Source: Colwellia sp. TT2012
GTDB lineage: Bacteria; Pseudomonadota; Gammaproteobacteria; Enterobacterales; Alteromonadaceae
Assembly (NCBI RefSeq): GCF_001440345.1
Contig: NZ_LJYX01000021.1
Location: forward strand, 248,001-312,000
DNA: 64,000 bases
Direction: 5' to 3'
Below are positions 1-7,568 of the stretch, piece by piece. The notes below the pieces were generated by a model. That model was not told the DNA's origin, did no database searches, and worked only from the letters and a program-made list of their open reading frames with translations. Position 1 is the stretch's first letter, and each line of letters opens with the position of its first letter. The position numbers were made by a program, and so were the translations under genes.

Positions 1-3000
1 TCAACCCATAGATAGAATGAACCACGACCGCCAGCAACACATTCGTTATTTTCCAGCGTTAACTTACCGCTAGTGATTGTTACTGCGCCACAATCAGGTA
101 CGGTAGCACCGCCGCCATTGCTCGCATCATTTGGATACGGGTCAGAGTTATCACCAATGCCATCGCCATCAGAGTCTAACCATTCAGTCGCATCGTTAGG
201 GAAGACATCAGCATTGTCACCAACGCCATCGCCATCAGTATCTAACCATTCAGTTGCATCGTTAGGGAAGACATCAGCATTGTCACCAACGCCATCGCTA
301 TCAGTATCTAACCATTCAGTTGCATCGTTAGGGAAGACATCAGCATTGTCACCAACGCCATCGCCATCAGAGTCTAACCATTCAGTAGCATCATTAGGGA
401 AAGCATCACTGTTGTTACCATGACCATCACCGTCAGTATCTAACCATTCAGTAGGATCAAAAGGGAAAACATCAGCGTTATCACCAACACCATCACCATC
501 ACTATCCTTCGTTTCCGTTGGGTCAAATGGGAAAGCATCTAAACTATCAATAACACCATCACCATCTGAATCGATAGGTTGAGGTAGAGTACCACCGCCG
601 CCTAATTCATTGGTAATAACATAATCATTGCTGGTATTTTCCTCAGTCATAACGGCAACACCTAAACACTGATTATTTTCATCAGTAATGGCCGCACGAC
701 GGTTACCAAACCACTTCCATGAAGTCAGACTATTATAGCTTTCCCCTGTAGCTAGGGTAGTAAAGCCAAAGTCAACATTTAACGCACCGGTTTCATTATC
801 AACACGGTGAATGCGCACTGGCTTGTCACTGTTATTGATAAAGGAGAAATCTGCTTCAAAAGGACCGGTTAAATGCTTCTGCATTAGCGCACAGCTGCCA
901 ATGGTATTTGCGGCAGGAATAACTTCTGCGGCAGCAGCATTAGCTACCATTGCTTGGTCTACGGTAAAGCTTGCAATGGGGTTATCTAATACACCAACAC
1001 TTAAACAGTTTAAGCTATTGTCGGTAACCATTATACGACGGTCACCATACCAAACGGCATTGTTATAACTCGCACCTGGAGCTAAAACGCCATAGCCATG
1101 AATAAAGCCAGTACCACCACTGGTAGTGATAATAGAGCCTTTGGTATTGTCAATTCTAAATAAGCGTACTGGTGTGTCTGAAGTATTAGTGATAGTGAAT
1201 TCGTGTGACTGGTTCATAATCAAATGCGGCTGCGCTAAAGCACAACTACCCATTTGATTTAAGGCTGGAATCACCTCAGCTACCACATTTTTAACTAACT
1301 CAGTTTTAATGGTGAAGGTGTTATCAACTTCAGCCATCACCGCCACACCTAAGCAATTCATATTGCTATCGCTTAACATCATGCGATCGCCAACTTTCCA
1401 AGAGCTTGAGTTATAACTATCACCTTGGTTAAGGGTTTTATAGTTCTTGGCAAAGTTAGCCGTACCCTTAGTGCTATCAATCCAAAATAACGACACTGGT
1501 GTATCCGTGGTATTGGTAAAGCTGAAATTAGTGGTGGCAGCATCAATATGGCGAGCGTATTGTTGTACCAAATCACAACTGCCAATAATATCTTGTGCAG
1601 GTAATTGCGCAGCAATTGGCGCAACAGTTGCTGAGTTGGCCAGCATATAAGCTTCAAAGCCGCCTTCAGTACGTTGAGCGACACCTTTAAGTGCTGCAAT
1701 ATAGGCAGTATTATCACCCGCTTGTAGCGCAGCCGTAAGGGTTTCTATTTCACCTTTATGCTGTTCAGACAAATAACGCATGGCGAAATAACCCCATGGA
1801 TATAAGTTGTCATACTCATAACTCATAAATAATAAGTTATAAAGCGGTGGAATAGTCTCATCGGTTAAAGTCTTTAACGTTCGAGCGTGATCTTTACCCA
1901 TAGCCATGTATTCAGCCATGCCTTCCGACCATGAAACGTTATAGTCAAAAGAACCATAAGTACCCGCTTTTATGTATCGGCCATCTAGGTAATGAGTAAA
2001 CTCATGTCTTAAATTATAGATTTGGTCGATATACTGACAAGAGCCGCCAACCCAATCATCAGGACATTGCATGGCAATAAAGCGTGCTTGGTTACCTTGG
2101 GCACTTGGTGTGCCCTCTAAATACATACCGCCATTATCGGTAGCAATACCAAAAAATTCTGGTGCATATTTTTCATAATCTGCCGGACTAGCAAAGGCAA
2201 CAACTTCAATATGTTTATTTAAATCGCCGGTAACTGGTATGCCGGCGGTATTGAAAAAAGCATGAAATTCTGTTTCTTGTAAGGCCATATCAGCACACGA
2301 TTGCGCCAATGTTGCTTGGCTAATAGAAGCTTGTGCGCGAATAGTGATGTTAGCAGTACAGTCATAACTAACCGTTAAAATATCAGACTCTTTTGGTGGT
2401 ATAACACAGCTACCAAATAACGGGTCACCTGCTGAACAAGTACGGCCAGCATTTTCTAAATATTTTTTAGTAATAATGGTTTCAGTGGTTTCTACCGAGA
2501 TGGTTTGAATCACTTTGGCTCGCGCTTCTAAAATAGTGCTATCAAAACGAGCTTTGGCTTCATCATTCGCAATTAATGATAATTTACCCATGGTGATAAA
2601 TGAGTGCGGCATGATCCACTTTCTATCGGCTTCAGTTGCCCAGCGCATATCAAGCGAGCTTTCACCTAAAAAGATAAATGACCGCATTACCGATAACACA
2701 TCAAGCATCTTGCTATTAATAGCAGCTCTTATTGAGGCATCACCATAATAAGCAGCATCACCTAGCGCGCCCATTAAGGCCATAGTAGTATCGCCACCAT
2801 TACTGATGCCAAATGGATTACTTTGCTCAGAATAAAATTGAATAATAGCTAATAAATGCGGTAGCTGATCTTTAAAATAAGCTGAACTAGCATCATGTCT
2901 AAAATTGGATAAAGCTGCAGCATAACCTTCTTGGATGACGCTGCCTGCAGGAGCAATGAAATTGCTCATTTGACTAACTGCTAAAAGTGCTGTGCTTAGT

Positions 3001-3716
3001 ACTGAGGCTTCGGCATCGGTCAATGCCGCGGCATTATATTTATAAGAGGCTAAGAAATATAATAATTGGTTTAGATCTGGATCAGTTAAATCATCAGCTT
3101 TGGCCAAGTAATGTATAGCGTGAGATACATCATCAATAGGGTCATTAGCCGCACCAGCAATGCCAGCAAAGTCACTATAACTTGCCACTAAAATTGCCGC
3201 TACAGCTGGACCGTATTGTGCTTTAGAGGAAATTGAGGCTGGCGGTACATCGACAAAGACATTGGTATTGTAAATGATATAGTCAGCCAGAGGTGGTGGA
3301 ATATCACCGCCCGTGATAGTAACGGTTAAGCTGGTTTGCTCAATATTACCGTCAATCTTAAAATAACGTTCGCCGGCACGGGAAATAAATGACAGGCTTT
3401 CTTCATTAGTACCCGCGGTAACACTACTCGCTTCGACATTGCCACTCCAGTCATTGCCATCATAAAGTTTAATATCGGCATCATTGCCGATAAACGTGCC
3501 GCCTGAAGTAGTAATAGTTACGTTACTGTTTTCATAAGGCACTGTCACATATAAATAATGACCATAATCGGTAATACAGTGAGTTTGGTTAGCAGGAACT
3601 TCGCCTTGACGGTCTAAAGTTTTAGCGCCGCACATTGTTGCTGCTTGAACGCTTGTCATGTTTAACGATAAAAATATCGCGCTAGCTAGTAATGTTTTCT
3701 TAGCAGTTAGTTTCAT
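1..3716 (-). CDS. Secreted M9 collagenase, 3' end beyond the window
   Basis: Partial gene: the C-terminus lies beyond the left edge; 1238 codons are visible. The start at 3716 gives a typical signal peptide (MKLTAKKTLLASAIFLSLN, cleavage after VQA). A pre-peptidase-like beta domain follows at about residues 27-130. An M9N-type alpha-helical region precedes the zinc site HEFTH (His571, Glu572, His575), followed by WSEGMAEY, which supplies the distal Glu ligand. This pattern is characteristic of microbial collagenases. Residues about 700-1035 hold three repeats, each with GSC near the start, a D-x-P-V-R/S-L/I-x-x-x-D core and a conserved Cys near the end; they resemble VHL-beta-like domains. 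Residues about 1040-1195 are acidic D-x-D-G-D-G repeats (thrombospondin type 3-like, predicted Ca-binding). The protein is predicted to be exported and to degrade collagen-like proteins. M9 assignment is firm; the VHL-like assignment is from pattern only. Confidence 0.93.
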   Translation of the reverse strand, partial: MKLTAKKTLLASAIFLSLNMTSVQAATMCGAKTLDRQGEVPANQTHCITDYGHYLYVTVPYENSNVTITTSGGTFIGNDADIKLYDGNDWSGNVEASSVTAGTNEESLSFISRAGERYFKIDGNIEQTSLTVTITGGDIPPPLADYIIYNTNVFVDVPPASISSKAQYGPAVAAILVASYSDFAGIAGAANDPIDDVSHAIHYLAKADDLTDPDLNQLLYFLASYKYNAAALTDAEASVLSTALLAVSQMSNFIAPAGSVIQEGYAAALSNFRHDASSAYFKDQLPHLLAIIQFYSEQSNPFGISNGGDTTMALMGALGDAAYYGDASIRAAINSKMLDVLSVMRSFIFLGESSLDMRWATEADRKWIMPHSFITMGKLSLIANDEAKARFDSTILEARAKVIQTISVETTETIITKKYLENAGRTCSAGDPLFGSCVIPPKESDILTVSYDCTANITIRAQASISQATLAQSCADMALQETEFHAFFNTAGIPVTGDLNKHIEVVAFASPADYEKYAPEFFGIATDNGGMYLEGTPSAQGNQARFIAMQCPDDWVGGSCQYIDQIYNLRHEFTHYLDGRYIKAGTYGSFDYNVSWSEGMAEYMAMGKDHARTLKTLTDETIPPLYNLLFMSYEYDNLYPWGYFAMRYLSEQHKGEIETLTAALQAGDNTAYIAALKGVAQRTEGGFEAYMLANSATVAPIAAQLPAQDIIGSCDLVQQYARHIDAATTNFSFTNTTDTPVSLFWIDSTKGTANFAKNYKTLNQGDSYNSSSWKVGDRMMLSDSNMNCLGVAVMAEVDNTFTIKTELVKNVVAEVIPALNQMGSCALAQPHLIMNQSHEFTITNTSDTPVRLFRIDNTKGSIITTSGGTGFIHGYGVLAPGASYNNAVWYGDRRIMVTDNSLNCLSVGVLDNPIASFTVDQAMVANAAAAEVIPAANTIGSCALMQKHLTGPFEADFSFINNSDKPVRIHRVDNETGALNVDFGFTTLATGESYNSLTSWKWFGNRRAAITDENNQCLGVAVMTEENTSNDYVITNELGGGGTLPQPIDSDGDGVIDSLDAFPFDPTETKDSDGDGVGDNADVFPFDPTEWLDTDGDGHGNNSDAFPNDATEWLDSDGDGVGDNADVFPNDATEWLDTDSDGVGDNADVFPNDATEWLDTDGDGVGDNADVFPNDATEWLDSDGDGIGDNSDPYPNDASNGGGATVPDCGAVTITSGKLTLENNECVAGGRGSFYLWV
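139..555 (-). repeat. 66-bp in-frame tandem repeats in collagenase gene
   Basis: Units of 66 bp, encoding 22 residues with the pattern DxDGDGVGDNADVFPNDATEWL-like (split here as a consensus), are nearly identical at the DNA level between about 150 and 415 (matching blocks begin at 217, 283 and 349) and more diverged towards 555. They encode the calcium-binding linker of the collagenase. Near-identity of the central units suggests recent expansion by unequal recombination. Confidence 0.85.
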
Positions 3717-4104
3717 ATTTCTTAAGCCTATTCTTAATATAGCGATAGGTATTTCTTCCGTGTTGCAAAGTAAGCATGTTATCTTTTTTATGGCTCTCAT
3801 TGCATCTAACGCGCACATCCCTCTCTTATTGAAATGTATTTAAAAATACATCTCGAAATACTTTATACGATATTTTGTATACAGTATTCAAGTATAATAT
3901 GAATAAGAATTTCTTCGTACTTGATGAATGATACTTTTATCGTTTGTTATTAATATGTTAAGAAATGTAAATAAATTCACAAAAATTGCAGATAAGTTGC
4001 TAACATTTGCTATTAAATAGAAATAAGTGACTTGGTCTTATGGGAAGTGATTAAAATATTATCAACAACAATAACCGATATCCCTATCGGGTTATTGAGC
4101 TCAA
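3717..4104. other. Intergenic, with palindrome; no gene seen
   Basis: Upstream region of the collagenase gene. It contains a perfect inverted repeat at 3834-3851 (arms ATGTATTT / AAATACAT around AA) and further AT-rich sequence with GTATAC. The palindrome lies about 120 bp upstream of the collagenase start and could be an operator. No convincing coding frame was found. Confidence 0.4.
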
Positions 4105-4560
4105 TTAGCCTTTATTTTCTTGAGCTGGCAGTGGTTTTGTCGGCTCTCCCGGCGGTATTAATGAATTATTTTCTGGATGTCGGCGCTGGTTTTCATGTCC
4201 ATGTGGTTTTGGTTGCTGAGCACTACGGTGATCTGCGGGCTGTTGATGTTTATTTGCCAAAACTCTGGCACTAATTTCGCTGCTAGCTGAAGAGTCAACC
4301 GAATGAATAGCGTCACTATTTCCCTTGGTATTTTGCCCACTTTTATTCACAATATTCGATGGAGTAGCGGTTAACAAAGCGCTATCGACCAGCTCTTCAT
4401 TTTTACTGCCACCGGAAAATGTACTGGTTACAGCGCTTTGGTCCTCTTTACCTTGTTGAGCTTGGTTAGCTGGTTGTATTTGGTTATAAATAAGTCCCGC
4501 AGTTATCCCAACAAAAAGTATGGCCAACGCCACCTTAGTTTTATTCATACTTATATTCAT
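4105..4560 (-). CDS. Small membrane-anchored or exported protein of unknown function
   Basis: 151 residues if translated from the ATG at 4560, which follows GGAG with a 7-nt spacer; the longer frame beginning at 4614 has no such site. The N-terminus is MNISMNKTKVALAILFVG, then one hydrophobic segment (about residues 8-25), consistent with a signal anchor or uncleaved signal peptide. The rest is hydrophilic, rich in Ser, Asn and Gln, ending in a His/Pro/Gln-rich tail (KPHGHENQRRHPENN). It matches no family I recognise. It is convergent with nothing and stands alone between the collagenase and a transposase remnant. The coding call is supported by the ribosome site and the signal-like N-terminus. 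Confidence 0.6.
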   Translation of the reverse strand: MNISMNKTKVALAILFVGITAGLIYNQIQPANQAQQGKEDQSAVTSTFSGGSKNEELVDSALLTATPSNIVNKSGQNTKGNSDAIHSVDSSASSEISARVLANKHQQPADHRSAQQPKPHGHENQRRHPENNSLIPPGEPTKPLPAQENKG

Positions 4561-5139
4561 CTTGACTCTCCAATTAAAGCAAACAACTGTATATTGAATA
4601 CAATAAACTATCATGGAATTTGATTTTTCTTCAAGGAGATTAAGTTAATCCATCTTCACCTTTGAGTTGATATGACGGTGATTGCAGGTAAAGAATATAT
4701 ACCAAGGTCATTAATAAATATTGATGACCGCTAAAGATGAAAAGATAAGTATACTAGTACTTTAAAGGATATTTCATAATAAAAACCGCACATTTATTAA
4801 ACGTAATTTAAACCATGCTTAACTCAGTATTTAAGGAGCTAATTTAGCAAAAAAATAATTGAAGATATTTTTATTGACAAATAAAAATATCTGGGTCTTC
4901 ACAAATGATGAGAAAATTTAACAATTAAATTACAATAATTTGTGACTAGGCTCCTAATGTTTGAGAGTGTCAGTCAGTAAATGAGATTGCATTCTAATAG
5001 TCACTTTTACCACAAAACTGGTGTTTTTCAAGACAGTTGTCGCCTAAATTGTTAAGCAGCTTCTTTATGTTGCTCTAGATTTAACTCCACAACACCTATT
5101 GGCTGCCAGTTTATTTCTTCTTTTGACCATCGATCTGGA
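4561..5139. other. AT-rich intergenic stretch, no gene seen
   Basis: No convincing open frame on either strand. It contains the perfect hairpin annotated at 4863-4892. TTAAGGAGC near 4830 and GGCTCCTAA near 4950 form a loose outer inverted pair around that hairpin, so a small non-autonomous element is possible but unproven. Confidence 0.35.
4863..4892. repeat. Perfect 13-bp AT-rich inverted repeat
   Basis: Arms AGATATTTTTATT and AATAAAAATATCT are perfectly complementary around a 4-nt GACA loop. No T-run follows, so it is not a standard terminator. It lies in a gene-free stretch and may be the core of a small repeat element. Confidence 0.6.
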
Positions 5140-5424
5140 TGCTCGTTTCTTTAAGTGCTGATGTTCACAAAAATCCATGAGTGCTAGCGCTCTACCGACT
5201 GCGCCATGGAAACATTGTCTAAATTGTGTGGTTAATACTAACCAGTTTTGGGCACTAATGCCTAAACGGGTTAATATTTAAGGTTGGGCTTTGTCAATAT
5301 AACCGCATGTATCGGCTCGAATACAGCGGCCGGTTAAATCAAGCAATTGGATATAATCACTTAATTCAAACGGTAAACCTGTAGATATGTTCTTTCTTGG
5401 GTTACCGATAAAATCAAGCATTTT
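5140..5424 (-). pseudogene. RAYT transposase remnant (C-terminal fragment)
   Basis: Conceptual minus-strand translation gives NPRKN, then a DYIQLLDLTGRCIR block, an in-frame stop, then QNWLVLTTQFRQCFHGAVG and FCEHQHLKKR. These line up with the last 100 or so residues of the intact transposase at 10140-11114 (NPRQN, DYIELVELTGRCIR, ENWLILTTQFRKVFHGAVG, FCQHQHLKKR). The N-terminal catalytic half is missing and the frame is interrupted, so this is a decayed second copy. Confidence 0.8.
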
Positions 5425-5664
5425 CAATGATCATTGGCTTATCTGTTAATAAATTAAAGTAGCTTAAGCCATTTTCAATCAGTAATTGATATTCGGAAAT
5501 GGATAACCCCACACCAAGGCTTTTCGCTTTGGCGCAAATTCGTTTCACGAACAGGGAGGTTATCTTGTAGCGTTAAGTTCAAAAGACTTACGTCGCAAAA
5601 GGCGGGGGAATTAAACTTGCTAACATTCAAGTATAAAAACCAATAACTCTGGCCCTTTTGATTA
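5425..5664 (-). other. Decayed or unassigned sequence beside RAYT remnant
   Basis: A short minus-strand frame (about 5414-5580) reads KSLGVGLSISEYQLLIENGL then about 15 more residues to a stop at 5414, with no start that I can support. It may be the tail of an unrelated gene lost when the element inserted. Close to 5648 is TAACTCTGGCCCTTTTGAT, similar to the TAACTCTGACCC motif beside the third RAYT copy at about 59185. I assign no function. Confidence 0.3.
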
Positions 5665-6270
5665 TTACCCGCATTTCCTAGAACTAAATCTATTTGCCAC
5701 TTTGTTTTTACGTTTATAGCTATATTTAATAAAGGAGTCTAGCTCTGCCACGTCGATTATATCAGCAGTAAGGCTTAGGTAGACAACATCTTGTTCTTGT
5801 ATTAGCAGATCAAATGCTTTTATATCAGCAGCGCTGGTTTTAGCACTAATCGCTTTGATAGCAGGCTTATATCCTAATTTAGCGGCTTCATTTAACCATT
5901 TATCACTTTCTTGCTTATCCATTTTTACATGGTGGCCAGCTTTATATAACATGCCTAAATAGTATTGAGCATAAAGTAATTTTTGCTTAGCCGCCTTTTT
6001 CATGTAGCGAATTCCTCTCTCTTCATTCTTTTCGGTACCGTAGCCATCTAAATAGAATAAAGCTAAAATCATTTGTGCATGAGGGCTTTTTTGTTTAGCG
6101 CTTTTTTTCATTTTTCGAAAAACAGATTTACAGGATTTTTCTTCCCCGCATATTTTTAATGTATACATCTGCAACACATTTACACTATTTTACGGTAAAG
6201 CGTTTGCTGAGACTACACCTGCAATTAAAGTAAATAGGAGACTAAAGCTAATTTTTTGCACTGAATTCAT
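5665..6270 (-). pseudogene. Sel1-repeat exported protein, interrupted by a stop codon
   Basis: An ATG at 6270, preceded by AGGA, opens a frame coding a clear signal peptide (MNSVQKISFSLLFTLIAGVV, then SANALP). It meets TAA at codon 27 and continues in the same frame without further stops to 5665. The downstream part holds Sel1-type repeats (AQMILALFYLDGYG, then AQYYLGMLYKAGH), which in other proteins form alpha-alpha solenoids for protein-protein contact. A GTG at 6177 could start the downstream frame, but that product would lack the signal peptide. Most simply this is a recently inactivated periplasmic Sel1 protein. A base-call error is the alternative. Confidence 0.75.
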
Positions 6271-6460
6271 AACTATCTTATCCTAATAATTCTTATTAAT
6301 AGGCTATCTACTATTTATATTAGTGGATAGCCAGTGTAAATATCGTTTGTTGGTATTAATATATTTTGTACATTTATGCACTCGTTATTAATTTTTATCA
6401 CTTACTATCAATAATCATTCATGTCTATTGAATGGTACGGGTATAAGTGAAATTTATGTT

Positions 6461-7360
6461 TTAAAAAACATCCCAATGTTCAACAATTTTATTGGTATTG
6501 TTATCTACTCGCCATAAGTCAATTCCGCCTAGATTGCCAGTACCAGATCCTGAAAACGTCCAAACTAAATCATCTTCAGCTAGCGTTAAAAAAATAGTTA
6601 AGTTTCCTGAAGTACCGCCACTAACAAAATTTCGTAACGCCGCACTACCATTAGGTACCCAAAAATTATGTTGCAGGTAATTGGGATCAAGTAAGGTATC
6701 AATTAAACTTAGATTTTGATTATTAAATAAATCTAAATAAAAATTTTTCACCATGCTTCTATTGTCTTCTTCAATGGCAATATCATTATTAGGCTGTGAA
6801 TTACCATAATCATATAAATCACTAAAAACAGAATTACCACTGGCAGTACTTTCATTAGGCGACATAGATTTATTCCACTGTTCAACAATGAGCTCATCCT
6901 TTAATTTATATAAATCAATGTTAGCTTGACCTATAAATTCATTTTCAGGGTTATCTGAATAATGCCAATGTACCGCTACATAATCACCATCAGCAACAAT
7001 ATGTTTAATAGTGGCAACACTATCAGGCTTATCGGTAAACATAGTGTTAAAATAGTCCGTTTGACCTTCAATACCTGCAGTGATAGTGGAGTTATGATGA
7101 GTAAAGTTTTCATTATAAATTGAAGTAACTAAACCGCTATTTCCGCCATTAATGATGTCATTATATATTTGTTCAATAACTATTTTATTACTGTCTTCAC
7201 AGGCAACACTAGTGCAAAATTCGCCGTTTACACTTACCGCTATGACGTCTGCTGGTATTGCTACCTTCGCTGTCGGTGGTGTCGTTGGTGAATCACTTCC
7301 TCCACATGCGGATAAAGTTGTTATCACTAACGCAATACTACCTAGTTTAAAAATATTCAT
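6461..7360 (-). CDS. Lipoprotein with two SnoaL-like domains
   Basis: 299 residues. The N-terminus has a lipobox (LITTLSACGG-like, read here as TTLSACGG, with Cys19), so it is predicted to be a lipoprotein. Two copies of a SnoaL/NTF2-like cone fold follow, at about residues 62-165 and 200-299. Each starts with a helix of the V-x-x-x-Y/F-x-x-D/L-x-N type and ends with a strand of the E-x-W-D/N pattern (IVEQWNKSM; KIVEHWDVF). Some SnoaL members are polyketide cyclases or small-molecule hydrolases, but many have no known activity, so no reaction is assigned. It is divergent from the CadC-like regulator at 7569, which is a natural candidate for its control. Confidence 0.8.
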   Translation of the reverse strand: MNIFKLGSIALVITTLSACGGSDSPTTPPTAKVAIPADVIAVSVNGEFCTSVACEDSNKIVIEQIYNDIINGGNSGLVTSIYNENFTHHNSTITAGIEGQTDYFNTMFTDKPDSVATIKHIVADGDYVAVHWHYSDNPENEFIGQANIDLYKLKDELIVEQWNKSMSPNESTASGNSVFSDLYDYGNSQPNNDIAIEEDNRSMVKNFYLDLFNNQNLSLIDTLLDPNYLQHNFWVPNGSAALRNFVSGGTSGNLTIFLTLAEDDLVWTFSGSGTGNLGGIDLWRVDNNTNKIVEHWDVF

Positions 7361-7568
7361 TTATTACCCTTAAAATTATTTTTTATTTTAGTCAACTAAT
7401 AACAGTTTCAATTGCTATTTATTCAAATTGAAATTTTCATTCAATCTTTTTTTACCCATTACTAAGTGTTCAAATAAATAATGTGTTACATTGCTCGCTT
7501 AATACATATAGAAATAATAATAAAACCCTCATTTTTTTATTGTTTTAAAAATCAAAAGGATAAGTTGA

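Noticed and set aside
73-423. Plus-strand Ser/Pro-rich repetitive reading frame
   Set aside because: It is the antisense shadow of the collagenase Ca-binding repeats; the minus strand has signal peptide, catalytic motifs and domains.
139-555. Regular 66-bp periodicity suggestive of a CRISPR array
   Set aside because: Repeats are contiguous and in-frame with coding D-x-D-G units; there are no unique spacers and no cas genes.
5185-5215. tRNA-like string GGCGCAGTCGGTAGAGCG on the minus strand
   Set aside because: It codes the HGAVGRAL part of the RAYT remnant, and no acceptor, anticodon or T arm can be formed around it.
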